Assembly (NCBI GenBank): GCA_937902315.1
Contig: CALGUG010000050.1
Span: forward strand, 17,625-81,624
Source of the DNA: an uncultured Chloroflexales bacterium
GTDB lineage: Bacteria; Chloroflexota; Chloroflexia; Chloroflexales; Chloroflexaceae
Direction of reading: 5' to 3'
DNA length: 64,000 bases
The position numbers and the translations under genes are program-made. The notes beneath the pieces were generated by a model, which saw only the letters and a list, made by a program, of their open reading frames with translations, did not search any database and had not been told where the DNA came from. How positions within the stretch are numbered: the first letter of the stretch is position 1; each line of letters opens with the position of its first letter. Below are positions 61,840-64,000 of the stretch, piece after piece.

Positions 61840-63198
61840 TTAGCTAACTACCGGCAGGCCGGCCAGCGCCATTGCGATCTCTTCAGCGGGATAGTCGTAG
61901 TTCTGAAGCTTGCCCGCTGCGTAATCCAAGTAGGATTGCATATCGAAGTGGCCGTGGCCGCTCAGGTTGAACAGAATGGTCTTCGATTCGCCGCTCTCTT
62001 TGCAGGCCAGGGCTTGCTTGATCGCGCTGGCCACGGCGTGGTTCGATTCGGGCGCTGGCAGAATGCCTTCGGCGCGAGCGAACTGCACACCGGCTGCGAA
62101 TGCATCGAGCTGCTGAATCGCCTCGGCTTTGAAGGTGCCCAGATCGTAGAGATGGCTGACCAGCGGAGCCATACCGTGGTAGCGCAGACCGCCAGCGTGA
62201 ATGCCCGGAGGCATAAAGGTGCTGCCCAAGGTGTGCATCTTCATCAGCGGGGTCAGGTGGCCCGTATCGCCGAAGTCGTAGGCGAAGATACCACGTGTCA
62301 AGCTCGGACAAGCTGCAGGCTCGACCGCGATCACCTCCACATCGCGCTCGCCGCGCAGCTTCGCACCCAAGAAGGGGAATGCCAAGCCAGCGAAGTTCGA
62401 GCCGCCGCCCGTACAGGCGATCACGATATCGGGATAATCGCCCGCCATCTCCATCTGCTTGAGCGCCTCTTGGCCGATCACGGTCTGGTGATGCAGCACG
62501 TGGTTGAGTACGCTACCCAGCGCATACTTGGTATCGTCGCGGGTTGCTGCGATCTCAACGGCTTCGCTGATTGCGATGCCGAGGCTGCCGCTCGAGTCGG
62601 GATCGCGCTCTAAGATGGTGCGACCTGCGTTGGTGGTCGTGCTGGGGCTAGCGATCACTTGGGCGCCATAAGCTTCGATCAAGGCGCGGCGATAAGGCTT
62701 CTGGTTATAGCTCACCTTGACCATATAGACCAGCACTTCGATGCCAAACATCGCGCCAGCCAATGCCAAAGAGGAACCCCACTGGCCCGCGCCGGTCTCG
62801 GTGGTCAGGCGGGTGATGCCCTCTTGCTTGTTGTAATAGGCTTGCGGAATGGCCGTATTCGGTTTGTGCGATCCTGCCGGGCTAACGCCTTCGTACTTGT
62901 AGTAGATCTTGGCGGGAGTTCCAAGCGCTTTTTCCAAGCGGCGTGCTCGGTAGAGCGGCGAGGGCCGCCACTGGCGATAGATCTCTTGAACCTCTTCTGG
63001 AATATCGATCGAGCGCTCGGTGCTGACTTCCTGCTTGATCAGCTCCATCGGAAAGAGCGGAGCCAGATCCTCGGGGCCAACCGGCTGCTTCGTGCCCGGA
63101 TGCAAAGGCGGCGGCGGCGGTACGGGGAGATCTGCGCAAATGTTGTACCACGCCGTTGGCATGTCATCTTCGGTCAAAATGTACTTAACGGTGCCCAT
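61840..63198 (-). CDS. trpB2: TrpB2-type pyridoxal-phosphate tryptophan synthase beta-like enzyme
   Basis: About 452 residues, fold-type II PLP enzyme. It matches the TrpB2 group rather than standard TrpB: a longer N-terminal extension (MGTVKYILTEDDMPTAWYNI...PVPPPPPLHPGTKQP), PLP lysine in EGVSPAGSHKPNTA, a glycine-rich phosphate loop CTGGGSNFAGLAF, and ETGAGQWGSSLALAG. TrpB2 makes tryptophan from serine and indole or acts as a serine deaminase, often without TrpA. The ATG at 63198 follows GGAGG. A Trp T-box leader lies just upstream, so tryptophan starvation should raise its expression. Confidence 0.92.
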   Translation of the reverse strand: MGTVKYILTEDDMPTAWYNICADLPVPPPPPLHPGTKQPVGPEDLAPLFPMELIKQEVSTERSIDIPEEVQEIYRQWRPSPLYRARRLEKALGTPAKIYYKYEGVSPAGSHKPNTAIPQAYYNKQEGITRLTTETGAGQWGSSLALAGAMFGIEVLVYMVKVSYNQKPYRRALIEAYGAQVIASPSTTTNAGRTILERDPDSSGSLGIAISEAVEIAATRDDTKYALGSVLNHVLHHQTVIGQEALKQMEMAGDYPDIVIACTGGGSNFAGLAFPFLGAKLRGERDVEVIAVEPAACPSLTRGIFAYDFGDTGHLTPLMKMHTLGSTFMPPGIHAGGLRYHGMAPLVSHLYDLGTFKAEAIQQLDAFAAGVQFARAEGILPAPESNHAVASAIKQALACKESGESKTILFNLSGHGHFDMQSYLDYAAGKLQNYDYPAEEIAMALAGLPVVS

Positions 63199-63263
63199 TG
63201 TTATTCCTCCCATTGTGTTTGCAAACATCGCCAGAGATATTTGTTTTTGGGAAACGAGGAATC

Positions 63264-63297
63264 AAAAAACCCCTCGTCCCCACACAGAAGGGACGAG
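63264..63297 (-). terminator. T-box intrinsic terminator
   Basis: CTCGTCCC / GGGACGAG stem around TTCTGTGTG followed by GGGTTTTTTG, 66 bases before the trpB2 start. Confidence 0.9.
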
Positions 63298-63588
63298 AGG
63301 CCGTTATGCGGCTCCCGCGGTACCACCCTTGTTCGTCAGCAAAGCTAACGCACCTCAACAGATACGCAACGCTACGAGCACCCGGTGCTCATACGTTTGA
63401 ATATCCCGCGCCCAAATAACGGTGGCGTCTCCGGCAGCCACTACTACGATCTTGCACGATCGGTTCGCTCTGCAGCTCCCAGGCCCATTCCGTATCGACA
63501 CATACATCGGTTCGCACCAACCACCGACTCTCTGAGTAGTGTTGGGATACGTACTATTCCTGATCTTCGCTGTTGACAATTTGAACTG
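63264..63588 (-). ncRNA. Tryptophan T-box riboswitch leader of trpB2
   Basis: Reads 5' to 3' on the minus strand. Stem I contains AGAGAGTCGGTGGTTGGTGC + GAACCGAT, the conserved distal loop region of T-boxes. The specifier loop GGAATGGGCC presents UGG (Trp) at about 63487-63485. The T-box core AGGGTGGTACCGCGG is at 63314-63329. The terminator CTCGTCCC / GGGACGAG + GGGTTTTTT is at 63264-63297; the antiterminator would involve GGTACCGC. Uncharged tRNA-Trp should favour read-through into trpB2. No coding gene is called here. Confidence 0.93.
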
Positions 63589-63594
63589 GTTGCG

Positions 63595-63623
63595 AGTATA
63601 GCACGCTCTCGGAGCGCTGTCAA
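63595..63623 (-). promoter_or_regulatory. Consensus sigma-70 promoter of the T-box leader
   Basis: On the minus strand TTGACA, a 17-base spacer, then TATACT (plus-strand bases 63595-63600 for the -10 and 63617-63622 for the -35). Transcription would begin near 63588, just before stem I. Confidence 0.85.
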
Positions 63624-63689
63624 CATGCTTAGTTCCTTCAAACGGCCTATTTTTCATACTACAAGAGCTTTACATAATTTTTTTTGAAC

Positions 63690-63960
63690 CGCATTCAGTT
63701 GACGGAAGATCTCTAGCCTCAAAAAAGGCTTCTAGCGCGTCCGCCTCCGGCTACCAACATCCCTACCTCCCATTTGGTCTATCGGCCTTCGGCAACGCGC
63801 AACTCTGCGCCTACACAAGGCCTACCAGGCGCTCTTCGTCGCCCACTGCTACCAGCTGTACATTAGCCACAAATCGACATACGGTCAGCGTTATCGGCCC
63901 TCACCCTCGGCCCCCTCTCTCGCACTGCGGGCGAGGGGGTGAATGTCCCCGTTCTGTGCT
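63690..63960 (+). repeat. Repeat block at right end of window
   Basis: CTAGCCTCAAAAAAGGCTTCTAG hairpin-like start, core CGCGTCCGCCTCCGGCTA (63736-63753), CGGCCTTCGGCAACGCGCAA module, and a decayed CCCTC...hairpin unit (CCCCCTCTCTCGC / GCGGGCGAGGGGG) at about 63909-63941. No gene is visible between 63624 and 64000. Confidence 0.75.
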
Positions 63961-64000
63961 CTCAAGGATACTCCCGCGATGGTATGCGAACGATCGCCTT

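Noticed and set aside
63355..63657. Short frames inside the T-box leader
   Set aside because: They overlap the stem I, specifier and T-box core, whose structure explains the sequence.
1251..63753. Could the repeated core be a CRISPR array?
   Set aside because: Copies are kilobases apart, in both orientations, and flanked by family sequence rather than unique spacers. No cas gene is visible.

Overview
The window looks like a piece of chromosome from a Chloroflexota bacterium, most likely class Chloroflexia (Herpetosiphon/Roseiflexus-like). This is inferred, not proven. Support comes from an archaeal-type isopentenyl phosphate kinase, a UbiA-family decaprenyl-phosphate phosphoribosyltransferase-like enzyme, secreted proteins with paired YWERNGGL-type modules, a secreted protein ending in the Chloroflexota-style tail LPLVRK, an XRE/NB-ARC/TPR regulator, and a stand-alone copy of a small domain usually attached to Chloroflexota LuxR/MalT-like regulators. 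About 50 intact genes, two decayed genes and one riboswitch can be supported. I saw no rRNA, tRNA, CRISPR array, prophage or transposase gene.

Layout. 1-2.4 kb: a cysteine-desulfurase-like aminotransferase cut by the left edge, then a PhyH dioxygenase. 2.5-8.3 kb (minus strand): an accessory cluster with a GNAT-like protein, an ATP-grasp protein, two frameshifted pseudogenes (a membrane protein and a Rieske oxygenase), an MGT-type glycosyltransferase and a eukaryotic-type HisA. The last two lie between inverted copies of a 109-bp repeat. 8.8-13.2 kb (plus): CGNR regulator, LiaF-like protein, thiol peroxidase, LysA, M20 peptidase. 13.6-19.9 kb: regulators (orphan domain, XRE-NB-ARC-TPR, MerR), a secreted protein and a methyltransferase. 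20.5-24.7 kb (minus): RseP-like protease, GNAT, TpiA, a second M50 protease, Pcm. 25-35 kb (plus): ECF sigma factor, methyltransferase, two paralogous polytopic membrane proteins, a lipoprotein and a large secreted protein, together looking like a cell-surface locus. 35.3-38.3 kb (minus): SpoIIM-like protein, isopentenyl phosphate kinase, UbiA-family prenyltransferase. 38.6-43.3 kb (plus): VTT protein, RdgB, YycJ-like hydrolase, IlvE, arginase-like protein, HAD hydrolase. 43.4-46.2 kb: a folate locus (folK, folC, and divergent folP). 46.8-55.8 kb: Gfo/Idh oxidoreductase, PlsC, zf-UBP protein, PEP carboxylase, Bcr/CflA transporter, M20 amidohydrolase. 56.4-63.6 kb: a tryptophan-centred stretch (methylmalonyl-CoA epimerase, TrpE, TrpS, secreted glycosidase-like protein, TrpB2 under a Trp T-box).

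The most unusual feature is the intergenic DNA. At least 14 copies of an 18-bp core (CGCGTCCGCCTACGGCTA) occur in both orientations. They sit in modular elements that often carry terminal inverted repeats related to ATATCAAATCCG, hairpins and GGCCTTCGGCAGAG modules. At two sites a long hairpin is kept with matching base changes in both arms, which points to selection on structure. The other strong findings are the Trp T-box upstream of trpB2, the inverted-repeat-bounded eukaryotic-type hisA cassette, and the pair of pseudogenes beside it.
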